A stretch of 64,000 nucleotides of DNA from Candidatus Brevundimonas colombiensis (GTDB taxonomy: Bacteria > Pseudomonadota > Alphaproteobacteria > Caulobacterales > Caulobacteraceae), in assembly GCA_029202665.1 (NCBI GenBank), contig CP119326.1, positions 744,001-808,000 on the forward strand, given 5' to 3'. A program made the position numbers and the translations under genes. Under the pieces are notes generated by a model that did not search any database, was not told the origin of the DNA, and saw nothing but the letters and a program-made list of their open reading frames with translations. Positions 1 to 8,759 of the stretch are shown piece after piece (the first letter of the stretch is position 1; every line of letters starts with the position of its first letter).

Positions 1-1389
1 GCCCTTGAGAACCCGGGCCTGGGATTCCGGCGTGTCGTCGCCGTAGACGACCTTGGCGATCACATCGAGCTTTTCAGGTGGGATGATCGGGGCGTAGCCC
101 CGTCCCGCCTCTTCACCAAAGGCGCAGGGGACCAGACCGATGATCTCCAGATTCTCGGGCACGCCCAGCATGGGGGTGGCGCGGGGCAGGCCGTTCTCAT
201 CGAACTGGAATCGGCAGCCATCGCTTTCATAGCCCACCAATGGAGCTTCATCGCCGATGACGTCGCCATAGAACAGATCGGTGTCTTCCAGCGCCCAATG
301 CCGGTCATCGTAGATGGTGAAGCCCGCCTGGCCGCGCGACGCGCACATGCCAAGCCGGTGATACCCGCCGAACACGAAGCTCAGCCCCGTCAGCTCGGCC
401 TCTGGTCGGGCGAAGTCCGGGTGCGACCACAGGTGCGTGGCGTCGGCGGGGTTGTCACGATCTTCGGACGCTTCGAACCCACGCCATTTCTTGTTGACGT
501 AGGTCTTGCCCTCATCGTCCCAGCGCACCTTCCAGAAACAGGTGTTGCCCGACAGGACAGCCAGACCGCCGCCGGCGTCGACAAACCGTTCAACCTGCTC
601 GCGTTCGCGCCCGGACCAGTATTCGCTGTGTCCGACGAACAGGGCGCAGCTGTAATCCTTCAGGACGTCGTCCTCGACGTCGAGATCATAGTCGGTGTGG
701 TAATCCAGCGCATAGCCTTCCGCCTCGGCCCAGGCGGCGAAACGATGCTCCCATTTGTTCAGGAAGCCGGCGGAGCCGTCGTAGGGCGAACAGCCGTGCG
801 CCATGATCCATTCGAAATCGGCGGCGAAAGGCTGCTCTTTCAAACCCCGCTTGCGCAGATTGATCAGACGGGGCGCATCCTCGGGCGCACCGACGATCAG
901 AGGCGTGAACGGACGCTGGGTGGACAGCACCCCTATGGCGCCGTCCATGGCGTCGGCGAATGATTTCCGTCCCGTCATCAAGGCGGTGACATCACTATAG
1001 GCGTTGGCGCCGCCCCACCAATTATAGGCGTGATAGGTATTGGTCGTCAGAATGATCGCCGCCCGGCTCTTCGGCTCGCCGGCGGGGGGGCGGACACAGA
1101 CGAAATGTCGCGACGTCTGCCCATCGGCATCGGTCAAAAGCAGATCGTAATAGCCGGTGGGCCAGTTCCCGACCGTCACCGACAGGCATGACGGCCAGCC
1201 GCATCCCTTGGCGTCCGCATCGGCCGGAACAGGGTGTTCTTCTGTTTGAACATCGACCAGGGTTTGAACGACGACGCGTTCTCGCCCGACCCTGGCGATT
1301 TCCAGCACGCAAGGCCCCTTGGCGCTGGCGTGAACCTGAAAAACTTCGCCGGGTCGGATGCTTAGTCGATCCGTATAAAAGGCGTTCAT
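1..1389 (-). CDS. N,N-dimethylformamidase large-subunit-like protein (3' end outside window)
   Basis: An open frame of 463 codons runs from the ATG at 1389 to the left edge with no stop, so the C-terminus is missing. Residues 1-100 form a beta-rich N-terminal part. From about residue 110 the protein matches the C-terminal domain of the N,N-dimethylformamidase beta/large subunit family, with the block GHSEYW at 253-258, then an RxxVxxFVxxGGGLxxLSGN stretch to 282. The characterised family member is, as I recall, an iron enzyme with Tyr/Tyr/Glu ligands; Tyr119, Tyr122 and Glu256 are candidates only. No small dimethylformamidase subunit is visible. It is divergent from the TonB receptor, and the shared region carries two copies of an operator also found at 7423. 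The true substrate is probably another amide or an amine derivative. Confidence 0.75.
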   Translation of the reverse strand, partial: MNAFYTDRLSIRPGEVFQVHASAKGPCVLEIARVGRERVVVQTLVDVQTEEHPVPADADAKGCGWPSCLSVTVGNWPTGYYDLLLTDADGQTSRHFVCVRPPAGEPKSRAAIILTTNTYHAYNWWGGANAYSDVTALMTGRKSFADAMDGAIGVLSTQRPFTPLIVGAPEDAPRLINLRKRGLKEQPFAADFEWIMAHGCSPYDGSAGFLNKWEHRFAAWAEAEGYALDYHTDYDLDVEDDVLKDYSCALFVGHSEYWSGREREQVERFVDAGGGLAVLSGNTCFWKVRWDDEGKTYVNKKWRGFEASEDRDNPADATHLWSHPDFARPEAELTGLSFVFGGYHRLGMCASRGQAGFTIYDDRHWALEDTDLFYGDVIGDEAPLVGYESDGCRFQFDENGLPRATPMLGVPENLEIIGLVPCAFGEEAGRGYAPIIPPEKLDVIAKVVYGDDTPESQARVLKG

Positions 1390-1415
1390 CAGTCGATCCC
1401 CCATCGTGACGATAT

Positions 1416-1431
1416 GATAGTGAAGATTATC
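1416..1431. promoter_or_regulatory. Operator-like inverted repeat, copy A
   Basis: The sequence reads ATAGT-GAAG-ATTAT (1417-1430), one mismatch from the perfect repeats at 1554-1567 and 7423-7436. It lies 28 bases before the start of the dimethylformamidase-like gene. The cluster's own TetR protein at 5188 is the obvious candidate ligand; that is inference. Confidence 0.6.
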
Positions 1432-1450
1432 GTTTGATGGTTGTCAAACG
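1431..1450. promoter_or_regulatory. Second perfect inverted repeat in the divergent promoter
   Basis: CGTTTGA and TCAAACG face each other across six bases. The arms differ from the ATAGT operator, so this may be a site for another regulator or part of the minus-strand promoter. The following bases 1450-1460 (GTTTCCAACTC) recur almost unchanged at 7385-7395. Confidence 0.45.
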
Positions 1451-1553
1451 TTTCCAACTCGATAATTCGACATCACCGACGCGCCGCAGAAGCCAGGCCG
1501 ATTGAACTCCCGGCCCGACACGATTTCCAAGAATTCATGCCGGCCCGTAAAAA

Positions 1554-1567
1554 ATAGTATTGACTAT
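1554..1567. promoter_or_regulatory. Operator-like inverted repeat, copy B
   Basis: Perfect ATAGT-ATTG-ACTAT palindrome 61 bases before the preferred GTG start of the TonB receptor, so it sits in that gene's promoter. Same arms and spacing as copy C at 7423. Confidence 0.65.
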
Positions 1568-1628
1568 CTTATTTAAGTTCGGACGATTGTCACGCAACCT
1601 TCGCAAGGCCAGTTCGGGGATTCTAGCC

Positions 1629-3887
1629 GTGAAGACCATTTTCCTGACGACCGTATCCATCGCCTCCGTTCTGGCAGGCGCCGCCGCCGCCCAGTCCGAA
1701 CCGCCAGCCGCTTCGCCTTCGACCGTCGACGACATCGTCGTCACGGCGCAGAAGCGCTCGGAGCGTCTTCAGGACGTGCCCGTCTCCATCAGCGTGCTGG
1801 GCGCCGAAACGCTTGAAAACAAAGGGGTCGGCAACGTCGCCGCTCTGAACAACCTGGCGCCCGGGCTGCGGGTTTCAAACGGCGACGCCGCCGCCAGCCC
1901 CAAGATATTCATTCGCGGCGTGGGCCTGAGCGATTTCAATCCGAATGCGTCCAGCGGCGTCGGCATCTATGTGGACGGGGTCTATATCGGCTCGCCGCTG
2001 GCTCAGATGGCGGGCTTCTATGATCTGGCCCAGCTCGAAGTTCTGCGCGGTCCCCAGGGAACGCTGTACGGACGCAACACCAACGGCGGCGCCATCAACA
2101 TAACAACCAAGCGGCCGAGCTTCGAATGGGCCGGCGACGGTCGGGTCGAATACGCCTCGGACAATGCCGTAAACCTTCAGGGCGGCGTCGGCGGCCCGAT
2201 CATCAAGGACGTGCTGGCCTTCCGGGCGGCAGGCCAATATGTGGCCAGCGACGGCGCCACCCACGACCGCGTCACGGACAGGGATGTGAACGCCATAGAA
2301 TATTATGGCGGACGGTTTTCGCTGCTCTACACGCCCCGCGCCGACTTCAGCATCCTGGCTTCGGTCAATCATTTCGAAAACCATGGCGATGCGACCGCCG
2401 CCCAGCATCGCGCGCTGTTCCCGACGACGGCGGCAGTCACCGGCCCCGACGGACTGTGTCTGTCCAGCGCCTATTCAAGCGGCCTCTGTACGGACTTGCT
2501 GGGCTACGTCGACACAGACAACGACATTCGCGCGGGAGACTATGGCGCGGCCACAGGCAAGGACAAGGTGCGTCTGAACGGCGCCTCGGTGCAGATCGAC
2601 TGGACCTTGGGCAATGTCGATCTGGTGGCCATCTCCGCCTATCAGAACGCCAAGCGAAATGCGTTCGAGAATACCGATTCCAATCCTCTGCGGATGATCG
2701 AGATCAATTACCGATCTCAGGCCGAATCCTTCAGTCAGGAACTGCGCCTGCAGAGCAACGACCCGGCCGCGAAACTGAAATGGGTCGTCGGCGCCTATTT
2801 CATGGACGAAACCATCAAGGACAGCGCGACCCAGGACGTGCTTCGCGATCTGCGCCCGCTGTTCATCTCGCCAGAAAATCCAACCGGCTTCAGTCCGGAA
2901 AACAGCGTCGGCGAGTTCGGAAACCCCTATACGCAAAAGACCAAGAGCTACGCCCTGTTCGGTCAGGCGGACTATAAGCTGACGGATCGCCTGATCGCGA
3001 CGGCGGGTCTGCGCTGGTCGTCCGATGACCGGAATTTCGACTATCGCAGCGAGATCGACCGCGGCCTGGCCACCATCCTGACCTACAAGGACAGCAAGAC
3101 CTTCTCGGCCTGGTCCGGGCGTCTGGGCCTGCGCTATGAACTCAGCCCCGAAGCCAACATCTATGCGACCTACAACCGCGGCTTCAAAAGCGGAGGCTTC
3201 TTCGGCGGCCTGGCCACTTCGGTCGAACAACTGCAGCCCTATGATAACGAGCAGCTCGACGCCTATGAAGTCGGCTACAAAGGTCAGTTCTGGGATCGCA
3301 GGGTGCGTCTGAACACCTCGGCCTTCTATTACGCCTACAAGGATCAGCAGGTCTTTGCGCAGGTGCTCCGCAACGGCCTGACCGTTCTGGTGCTCGACAA
3401 CGCCGGTGACTCCACCGTCTATGGCGCCGAAATCGAAGGCAGCGTCACGCCCATCGACAACCTGGACATCAGCGTCGGTCTATCGCTGCTGCACGCCAAA
3501 TATGACGAGTTCATCTCTGAAGGCGAGGACTACAGCGGTCATACCCTGCCTCAGTCGCCGAAGGCGACGCTGAATGCGTCGGTCGCCTACACCTGGCCGC
3601 TGCCCTCGGGCGGAGATATAATCGCCAATATCGACACCAGCTATTCGTCCAAAATCTATTTCGACAACTCCAACCGCGAACGCCTGTCGCAAGACGCGGT
3701 CTGGAATACGGGCCTTCAAGTCAGCTGGCGTTCAGGGTCAAGCGGCATCGAGGCCGGTGTCTTCGCCCGAAATGTCTTCGACGAAGACTGGATCGTCAAT
3801 ATTTCGGCGATCGACAGCCTTGGCATGGACTTGCTCAACTATAACCGTCCGCGCAGCATCGGCGTCTTCCTGAAATACAACTATTGA
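1629..3887 (+). CDS. TonB-dependent receptor of the catabolic cluster
   Basis: Outer-membrane gated importer of 752 residues. I place the start at GTG 1629, preceded by GGGG at 1616-1619, because this gives a clean signal peptide (MKTIFLTTVSIASVLAGAAAAQ) and leaves the operator upstream. A longer reading from TTG 1560 would put the operator inside the gene. The TonB box is DDIVVTA. A plug domain follows (RGPQGTLYGRNTNGGAINI), then a 22-strand-type barrel ending in an aromatic residue (FLKYNY). It resembles the Sphingomonas/Caulobacter receptors for organic nutrients rather than classical siderophore receptors. Position and shared operator suggest it imports the substrate of the neighbouring enzymes; the ligand is unknown. 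Confidence 0.88.
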   Translation: MKTIFLTTVSIASVLAGAAAAQSEPPAASPSTVDDIVVTAQKRSERLQDVPVSISVLGAETLENKGVGNVAALNNLAPGLRVSNGDAAASPKIFIRGVGLSDFNPNASSGVGIYVDGVYIGSPLAQMAGFYDLAQLEVLRGPQGTLYGRNTNGGAINITTKRPSFEWAGDGRVEYASDNAVNLQGGVGGPIIKDVLAFRAAGQYVASDGATHDRVTDRDVNAIEYYGGRFSLLYTPRADFSILASVNHFENHGDATAAQHRALFPTTAAVTGPDGLCLSSAYSSGLCTDLLGYVDTDNDIRAGDYGAATGKDKVRLNGASVQIDWTLGNVDLVAISAYQNAKRNAFENTDSNPLRMIEINYRSQAESFSQELRLQSNDPAAKLKWVVGAYFMDETIKDSATQDVLRDLRPLFISPENPTGFSPENSVGEFGNPYTQKTKSYALFGQADYKLTDRLIATAGLRWSSDDRNFDYRSEIDRGLATILTYKDSKTFSAWSGRLGLRYELSPEANIYATYNRGFKSGGFFGGLATSVEQLQPYDNEQLDAYEVGYKGQFWDRRVRLNTSAFYYAYKDQQVFAQVLRNGLTVLVLDNAGDSTVYGAEIEGSVTPIDNLDISVGLSLLHAKYDEFISEGEDYSGHTLPQSPKATLNASVAYTWPLPSGGDIIANIDTSYSSKIYFDNSNRERLSQDAVWNTGLQVSWRSGSSGIEAGVFARNVFDEDWIVNISAIDSLGMDLLNYNRPRSIGVFLKYNY

Positions 3888-3919
3888 TCTGATTACACAG
3901 CCAGCGGGGGCGATGGCGG

Positions 3920-5101
3920 ATGAGGACGAAAGCGGGCGAAAACGGGGATATGGGCCTGCCGCAGCAGACGACCTGCCTGATGATCGGGGTGGTCGCGCTT
4001 CTGATCGCGGGCCTTCAGCCCTTGATTCTGGGGGGCTGGGCGCACGAGGGGCGGTTGTCCGAAGCCGAGATCGGCCTGGCCGCCATGGGCGAACTGCTCG
4101 CTCTGGGCATCACCACCAGCCTGGCGGCGGCTTTCCTGAAACCCACGCACATGCGCATCAAGGTCGGCCTGGCCTGCGTGGGGCATGGCGTCATCACCCT
4201 GGCGGGGCTGAGCCTGTCCTCCATATGGCTGGCGGCGGATCGCGCGGTCTCGGGCGTGTTCGAAGGCCTGATGCTGTGGGCGGCCATCAGCATGATCGTT
4301 CGGTCCAGGTCCGCCGAGCGATGGGCCGGAGTGTTCGCAACCGCGCAGACCCTGGCGCAGATGATGGTTTCCGCTGCTCTCGCCTTGTGGATCATTCCTC
4401 TGCATGGGGTGAACGGAGCGCTGTTTCTGCTGGCCGCCCTGTCCGTCGGCGCGGGACTGGCCGCCATTACGGGGCCAAACCGCATGGCTCCATTGCCCAA
4501 GGCCGCCAAGGACGCGGATGGGCCCCTTTCCATCCGTCCCGCGCTTGGCCTTGCGGGCATATTTCTCTCGATGGCCTTCATCGTCTCGGCCTGGGTCTAT
4601 CTGGACCCCCTGGCCAGAAGAGCGGGCCTGTCCGGCGAGATGGCGGGCTTGATGGTTTCCCTGGCTCTGGGCGCCCAGGTCGTCGGCAGCCTGACCGCCA
4701 CGGCCATAAGCGGCCGGTGGCCCGCCGCCCCGATTCTGGTCGGCGTAGCGGGACTTCAGGCCCTGGCCCTGATCGGCATGGGTCTGGCGCCGACAGCCAT
4801 GGTGTTTGCAGGCTGCGTGATCCTGTTCGGCTTCCTGTGGATGTTCGCCATTCCCCTGCACGCCGCCCTGATGATCGAACTGGACCCGACGCGACGCGCC
4901 GCCCTTCAGATTGGCGCGGCCCAGTTGCTGGGCTCCAGCTTCGGACCGCTGACGGCGGGTCTGATCCTGGGCGACAAGCCGGTCGCGAACGTCCTGTTTG
5001 TTTCCGCAGGCCTGCTGGTCCTGTCGACCCTGATGTTCGCAGCGGTGATGACGAACCGTTCGCGAAAAGCGCCTGCCGCGAAGATGCAACTCGACGCATA
5101 G
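3920..5101 (+). CDS. MFS transporter
   Basis: Integral membrane protein of 393 residues with about twelve hydrophobic segments and an internal hydrophilic loop near residues 190-205, typical of the major facilitator superfamily. It follows the TonB receptor by 32 bases in the same direction, so the two are probably cotranscribed and would move the same compound across the outer and inner membranes. The start is uncertain: ATG 3920 has GGGGG about nine bases upstream, while ATG 3950 (MGLPQQ) has GGGG only two to five bases upstream. Import rather than export is inferred from context. Confidence 0.82.
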   Translation: MRTKAGENGDMGLPQQTTCLMIGVVALLIAGLQPLILGGWAHEGRLSEAEIGLAAMGELLALGITTSLAAAFLKPTHMRIKVGLACVGHGVITLAGLSLSSIWLAADRAVSGVFEGLMLWAAISMIVRSRSAERWAGVFATAQTLAQMMVSAALALWIIPLHGVNGALFLLAALSVGAGLAAITGPNRMAPLPKAAKDADGPLSIRPALGLAGIFLSMAFIVSAWVYLDPLARRAGLSGEMAGLMVSLALGAQVVGSLTATAISGRWPAAPILVGVAGLQALALIGMGLAPTAMVFAGCVILFGFLWMFAIPLHAALMIELDPTRRAALQIGAAQLLGSSFGPLTAGLILGDKPVANVLFVSAGLLVLSTLMFAAVMTNRSRKAPAAKMQLDA

Positions 5102-5187
5102 AGCACAGGTGAATATGATCCTGCATTCGCTTTACGCGATATCGACCCTTGGCGCCTCGGCCGATCCGGGTCCATTTCAGGCGTCTG

Positions 5188-5895
5188 ATGACCAATCCAA
5201 CGGGCCGAAGCCGCGCCCGCACAAGAAACAAACCCCGTGCTGATGCCCAGCCGACCGTCTCCCTTGAGACAAAGCTCAAGCCTTCACAGGTTCGCGCGCA
5301 GCTGACCTTCGAGGCCATTCTGGTCGTTGCAGGCGAACTGTTGGCCGAGGTGGGGTTCGAGCGGCTGTCCACCAATCTGGTATGCCAGCGCGCAGGCCTG
5401 ACGCCGCCCGCGCTTTATCGGTATTTCCCGAACAAATACGCCATACTGAGCGAACTGGGGCGACGGCTCATGCTGGCCCAGGATCAGGCGGTGTTCGACT
5501 GGATGGACGCCGGCGGCCTGGAGGCCGACTCCATGGACACGGCGATCGCCAAGAACCGTCAGATCCAGGAGAAGGTGAACCAGATCACGCGCGACATGCC
5601 TGGCGGCGTGTGGATTCTGCGGGCCATGCGGGCCGTGCCTCTTCTGCAGGACATCCGCATCGCGTCACGCGACATCGTGGCCCGGAACATGGCCGACAGA
5701 CTGCTGAAACAGTATCCGGCCTCCAGCGCGGACGAGCTGTTCGCGGCGACCCGGATCACCATCGAACTGATGATGGCCGCAACCGAAATGGTGCTGGAGC
5801 AACCCGATACGGACGAGGCCATGGTCACCCAGGAAGTGTGCCGCATGGTCTATCTCTATTATTCGCAGTTCGGCGAGACCCGAACGGCCGGATAG
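5188..5895 (+). CDS. TetR-family transcriptional regulator
   Basis: 235 residues from ATG 5188; a TTG at 5149 would add 13 residues. After a basic, disordered N-terminus, the helix-turn-helix domain spans roughly residues 40-90 with the family signature AxLLAEVGFERLSTNLVCQRAGLTP followed by ALYRYFPNKY. The C-terminal half is an all-helical ligand-binding domain. It is the only transcription factor in the cluster and ends 25 bases from the convergent aldehyde dehydrogenase gene. It probably binds the ATAGT-N4-ACTAT repeats at 1417, 1554 and 7423, which have the short-palindrome form typical of TetR operators. No such site is seen in front of its own gene. Confidence 0.88.
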   Translation: MTNPTGRSRARTRNKPRADAQPTVSLETKLKPSQVRAQLTFEAILVVAGELLAEVGFERLSTNLVCQRAGLTPPALYRYFPNKYAILSELGRRLMLAQDQAVFDWMDAGGLEADSMDTAIAKNRQIQEKVNQITRDMPGGVWILRAMRAVPLLQDIRIASRDIVARNMADRLLKQYPASSADELFAATRITIELMMAATEMVLEQPDTDEAMVTQEVCRMVYLYYSQFGETRTAG

Positions 5896-5920
5896 GTCCG
5901 CTCCGGGCGCAGACCCCGTC

Positions 5921-7351
5921 CTAACGGCGGATCTGACCGTTCAGATATTTTCGGATCGCGGGACCGAACGGCGGCCGCAGGTCCTTCAAGGGACCGATGT
6001 CCTTGGCGATCTGCTGAAACACCGCGCGACGATGGCTGAACGCCATGAAGCCGTCGCGGCCATGATAGCTCCCAAACCCCGATGGCCCGACGCCGCCGAA
6101 CGGCAGACGCTCCTGCGCCACATGGAAGATGACGTCGTTCACCGTCACCCCGCCGCTGCGCGTGCGACCGAGGACAAGATCCCGCTCTGAGGCATCCTCG
6201 CCGAACCAATACAGGGCCAGCGGATGGTCGCGGTCGTTCACATAGTCGACGGCGTCTTCGACCCGGTCATAGGTCATGATCGGCAGCAGGGGGCCGAATA
6301 TTTCCTCCTGCATCACCGTCATCTGCTCGGTGGCGCCCAAGATCAGGGTGGGCGCGATCTTGCGGCTGTCCGGCGGAACAGTCTCGCCTTCGGGCCGCAC
6401 CTCGATGATACGGGCGCCCTTGGATCGGGCGTCCTCCACATAGGCCTTCAACCGGGCCACATGGCGGTCGGCGATCACGCAGGCATAGTCCGGGTTGGCC
6501 TCGATGGTCGGAAAATAGGCCGCCGCCGCCGCCGCCGCATGGCCCGCGAAGGCGTCCAGGGCTTCGACCGGCGCCAGGACATAGTCCGGGGCCAGGCAGA
6601 TCTGTCCCGCATTCAGCGTCTTGCCGTTCATGATCCGAGCGGCGGCGACCGGCAGGTCCGCCGTGCGTGACAGGATGGCCGGGCATTTGCCGCCCAGTTC
6701 AAGCGTTACGGGCGTCAGGGACTGGGCCGCCGCCGCCATCACGCTGCGGCCGACCTGCCCTCCGCCCGTAAAGATCAGGTGATCGAAGGCCAGGGCGGAG
6801 AACGCCTGCCCCACCGTCGCATCCCCGGTCACCACCGCGACTTCTTCGGGCGAGAAGGCGTGCGCGATCAGGTCCTGCATCAGAGCAGAGGTCCTGGCCG
6901 TCAGTTCAGACGGCTTGATCAACGCGCGGTTGCCCGCCGCCAGCACGCTGGCCAGTGGCGCAAAGACCAGAAAGACCGGAAAATTCCACGGCGCCATGAT
7001 GCCGACGACACCCTTGGGCTGGATCTCCACCCGCGCCCGGGCCCCTAGAAGGCCCAGCAGGCCCGGCGTGGGCGATACCCGTTCAGGCCGCATCCAGCGC
7101 CTCACATTCGACCGCGCGAACTTGAGGGCGGAGACCGAGGCGGCGATGTCCGTCAGACGCGAAGCTTCCGGCGCCCGCGCGCCGAAGTCCGCCCGCATGG
7201 CGTCGCACAGAGCGTCCTGATGCTCGACCAGCAGGTCGATGCCTCGGGTCAGCCGGTCGATGCGCACGGCGGCGTCCGGCGGTCCGTCGCGCAGCACGGC
7301 CTGCTTCTGAGCCTGAAAGACGGCGGTGAGCCTCTGCTGGTCCTGCGCCAT
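5921..7351 (-). CDS. Aldehyde dehydrogenase, coniferyl-aldehyde-dehydrogenase-like
   Basis: NAD(P)-dependent oxidation of an aldehyde to an acid; 476 residues. The start is ATG 7351, seven bases after GGGAGG; a TTG two codons upstream is less likely. The cofactor motif APWNFP, the glutamate loop ELGGKCP and the catalytic cysteine in NAGQICLAPDYVL are intact, as is EEIFGPLLPI. Overall it resembles the CALDH branch of the superfamily. It is divergent from the aminotransferase gene, with an operator between them at 7423. In a pathway ending with the class II aldolase, it could oxidise the aldehyde released by retro-aldol cleavage. Confidence 0.88.
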   Translation of the reverse strand: MAQDQQRLTAVFQAQKQAVLRDGPPDAAVRIDRLTRGIDLLVEHQDALCDAMRADFGARAPEASRLTDIAASVSALKFARSNVRRWMRPERVSPTPGLLGLLGARARVEIQPKGVVGIMAPWNFPVFLVFAPLASVLAAGNRALIKPSELTARTSALMQDLIAHAFSPEEVAVVTGDATVGQAFSALAFDHLIFTGGGQVGRSVMAAAAQSLTPVTLELGGKCPAILSRTADLPVAAARIMNGKTLNAGQICLAPDYVLAPVEALDAFAGHAAAAAAAYFPTIEANPDYACVIADRHVARLKAYVEDARSKGARIIEVRPEGETVPPDSRKIAPTLILGATEQMTVMQEEIFGPLLPIMTYDRVEDAVDYVNDRDHPLALYWFGEDASERDLVLGRTRSGGVTVNDVIFHVAQERLPFGGVGPSGFGSYHGRDGFMAFSHRRAVFQQIAKDIGPLKDLRPPFGPAIRKYLNGQIRR

Positions 7352-7422
7352 GATCAAGCCTCCCTGACGGCTGTCTTTGATAGTGTTTCCAAGTCTTGAC
7401 GCGGATCGTCACGCCGGTAAAG

Positions 7423-7436
7423 ATAGTGAAGACTAT
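7423..7436. promoter_or_regulatory. Operator-like inverted repeat, copy C
   Basis: Perfect ATAGT-GAAG-ACTAT palindrome between the divergent aldehyde dehydrogenase and aminotransferase genes, 19 bases before the aminotransferase start. It shares the GAAG spacer with copy A and the exact arms of copy B. Confidence 0.68.
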
Positions 7437-7455
7437 TTTATCGAGGGTTGCGGAA

Positions 7456-8745
7456 ATGAGCTGGACCAATTCGGCGGATCGGAGCTTGCGTGAACGTGCG
7501 GAGGCGGTGATCCCCGGCGGAATGTACGGCCACCAGTCGGTGACCCTTCTGCCCGACGATTTTCCCCAGTTCTTCTCCAGGGGCAAAGGCGCCTATCTCT
7601 GGGACATGGATGGCAATCGCTACGTCGACTACCTGTGCGGGTATGGCCCCAGCCTGTTCGGCTATGGCGTGGAGTCCATCGATCAGGCCTACGTCAAGCG
7701 GATGGCCGAGGGCGACACCCTGACCGGCCCCGCCGATGTCATGGTCGACCTGGCCGAAGCCTTCGTCGCCCAGGTCAGCCACGCCGACTGGGCCATGTTC
7801 TGCAAGAACGGCACCGACGCCACCACCATGGCGCTGATGATCGCCCGCAATCACACCCAGAAGAAGACCATCGTGCGGGCGCGGGGCGCCTATCATGGGG
7901 CCGCGCCCTGGTGCACCCCCCTGCCGCTTGGCGTCACCACGGCCGACCGGGCCAATCAGATCTTCTATGACTACAACGACGTCGAAAGCCTGGAAGCGGC
8001 CGTGGCGGCGGCGGGCGACGATCTGGCGGCCATTTTCGCCTCTCCGATCAAGCACGACACCTTCGTCGATCAGGAGCATCCCACCGTGGCCTATGCCCGG
8101 CGCGCGCGCGAACTGTGCGACGAACGTGACGCCCTGCTGATCGTTGACGATGTGCGCGCAGGCTTCCGTCTGGCCCGTGACTGCAGCTGGTCGCTGGTGG
8201 GGGTGAAGCCGGACCTGTCCACCTGGGGCAAGGCCATCGCCAACGGCCATCCGATCTCGGCCCTGCTGGGGGCTGAAAAAGCAAAGGGCGCGGCGACCTT
8301 CGTCTATGTCACCGGCTCCTACTGGTTCTCTGCGGCGCCCATGGCCGCCGCGCTGGAGACCCTGCGCCTGATCCGCGAAACCGACTATCTGGAAAAGACC
8401 CAGTCTCTGGGCCAGCGCCTGCGGGCGGGCCTGACCGAGACGGCTGCACGGCACGGTTTCGGCCTGCGCCAGACGGGTCCCGCGGAGCTGCCGTTGATCA
8501 TGTTCGAGGACGACGCCGACATGGCCAAGGGCTATTTCTGGACCAACGCCCTGATCCGTCGCGGCGTCTACTTTCACCCCTGGCACAACATGTTCTTCTC
8601 GGCGGCCATGACCGAGGCGGACATCGACTTCACCCTCGAGGCGGCGGACGAGAGCTTCAAGCTGCTGAAGACGGCGGGCCCGCTGGAGCCTGTCGGCAAG
8701 CTGCAGATGGCGCATCAGGCGCTGCAGATGATTCAGCCGCTGTGA
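7456..8745 (+). CDS. Class III aminotransferase, glutamate-1-semialdehyde-aminomutase-like
   Basis: PLP enzyme of 429 residues. ATG 7456 is chosen because GAGGG lies eight bases upstream and the operator at 7423 would otherwise be inside the gene. The N-terminus (IPGGMYGHQSV) and the YVDYLCGYGPSLFGYG block match the GSAM/class III branch. The PLP lysine is K259 in STWGKAIANGHP, and DDVRAGFR carries the aspartate that contacts the pyridine nitrogen. A housekeeping hemL role is unlikely given its place in a regulated catabolic operon with a kinase and an aldolase. It probably removes an amino group from, or moves one within, the pathway intermediate. Confidence 0.85.
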   Translation: MSWTNSADRSLRERAEAVIPGGMYGHQSVTLLPDDFPQFFSRGKGAYLWDMDGNRYVDYLCGYGPSLFGYGVESIDQAYVKRMAEGDTLTGPADVMVDLAEAFVAQVSHADWAMFCKNGTDATTMALMIARNHTQKKTIVRARGAYHGAAPWCTPLPLGVTTADRANQIFYDYNDVESLEAAVAAAGDDLAAIFASPIKHDTFVDQEHPTVAYARRARELCDERDALLIVDDVRAGFRLARDCSWSLVGVKPDLSTWGKAIANGHPISALLGAEKAKGAATFVYVTGSYWFSAAPMAAALETLRLIRETDYLEKTQSLGQRLRAGLTETAARHGFGLRQTGPAELPLIMFEDDADMAKGYFWTNALIRRGVYFHPWHNMFFSAAMTEADIDFTLEAADESFKLLKTAGPLEPVGKLQMAHQALQMIQPL

Positions 8746-8759
8746 AGGGGGATCGGGAC

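Noticed and set aside
3913..5112. 399-residue frame overlapping the MFS gene in another register
   Set aside because: Its translation is Arg/Gly/Pro-rich with no family pattern, whereas the 3920 frame gives a clean membrane protein.
7456..8745. hemL (glutamate-1-semialdehyde aminomutase of tetrapyrrole synthesis)
   Set aside because: Alphaproteobacteria use the Shemin pathway, and the gene lies in a regulated catabolic cluster.
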